Positions 60,701 to 60,799 of a stretch of 60,799 nt of DNA are shown one piece after another (position 1 is the stretch's first letter; every line of letters starts with the position of its first letter). The translations under genes were made by a program, and so were the position numbers. The stretch comes from SVFI01 sp045643145 (GTDB lineage: Bacteria; Bacillota; Clostridia; Lachnospirales; Lachnospiraceae), in the NCBI GenBank assembly GCA_045643145.1, contig JAZUKG010000143.1:1-60799 (forward strand). The letters run 5' to 3'. A model generated the notes under the pieces. It searched no databases. It was not told the DNA's origin and saw only the letters and a list, made by a program, of their open reading frames with translations.

Positions 60701-60788
60701 TAATAAGTTTTAATAACTTTTCATATCTTTAATAACTTTTAATAACTTTTCATATCTTTAATAACTTTTAATAACTTTTCATAACTTT
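60701..60788. repeat. 29-bp tandem repeat, three copies
   Basis: The unit TAATAACTTTTAATAACTTT plus TCATATCTT repeats with period 29 nt, the last copy diverging (CATAAC). Each unit holds two TAATAACTTT decamers, so the motif recurs at 10 and about 19-nt steps. It lies 40-130 nt upstream of the C1 protease start on the minus strand. Confidence 0.85.
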
Positions 60789-60799
60789 GTTGCCGACGG

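Overview
The window reads as a chromosomal segment of a Firmicute of class Clostridia, most likely a Lachnospiraceae gut or rumen bacterium. The evidence is moderate-to-low GC, an FMN riboswitch and a T-box typical of Firmicutes, LL-diaminopimelate aminotransferase (DapL), a lipoprotein family-9 cellulase, several short membrane families common in Lachnospiraceae (DUF975, DUF4190-like, DUF2225, YcxB-like), and secreted proteins carrying Fn3-like or V/I-S-x-N repeats. I cannot fix genus or species from the sequence alone. Most genes lie on the minus strand; only a four-gene stretch (about 15.9-17.7 kb), one small gene near 38 kb and a polysaccharide deacetylase near 49 kb do not.

Region by region: 0.1-6.1 kb holds two tRNA-Ser genes with their own promoter and a housekeeping operon (YcxB-like, tsaE, tsaB, rimI, RNase Z-like, small membrane protein, tsaD, ispD) centred on t6A tRNA modification. 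6.2-10.0 kb is a MacB-type ABC exporter (ATPase, HlyD-like adaptor, permease) whose promoter overlaps inverted repeats. 10.0-11.1 kb is the riboflavin ECF S-component ribU behind an FMN riboswitch and terminator. 11.1-15.8 kb is the transcription accessory factor Tex and a surface GH9 endoglucanase. 15.9-17.7 kb (plus strand) has small membrane proteins and a putative zinc metallopeptidase. 17.7-30.9 kb is a long run of tRNA-charging and nucleotide genes: aspS (behind a T-box), gatCAB, guaB, a GGDEF/EAL protein, glnS and DUF2225. 30.9-33.5 kb has an AlkD-like DNA repair protein and an ECF sigma/membrane partner pair. 33.5-37.9 kb links nitrogen and lysine/peptidoglycan metabolism: glnA with an attenuator-like leader, an ANTAR regulator, dapF and dapL. 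37.9-48.4 kb has nadE, hslO, a methyltransferase, a small export protein, hisC, a GT-C type membrane protein, a secreted low-complexity protein, a Na+/H+ antiporter and thiN. 48.6-60.8 kb is largely cell-surface: a polysaccharide deacetylase, a Dlt-like acylation operon, an Fn3-M15 peptidase, an Rpn/PD-(D/E)XK protein and a secreted papain-like protease.

The most interesting signals are three. (1) A five-gene operon (49.4-55.5 kb) has all four functional types of a Dlt system (MBOAT acyltransferase, SGNH/DltD-like protein, AMP ligase, carrier protein) plus a DASS/SLC13 anion permease. It may add an acyl group other than D-alanine to a surface polymer. (2) Elaborate compound hairpin repeats built around GCGAAGC mini-hairpins occur at two loci (30.28-30.47 and 31.63-31.84 kb). 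Each sits directly after an intrinsic terminator and before a start codon; one lies inside the aspS T-box leader. (3) The glnA leader carries a hexaloop hairpin overlapping an intrinsic terminator, and the next gene encodes an ANTAR protein whose receiver domain appears degenerate. This suggests RNA-level antitermination of nitrogen assimilation.

Start codons were moved from the longest ORF where an internal ribosome binding site and family length agree (noted per gene). Family assignments are from motif recognition without database searches.
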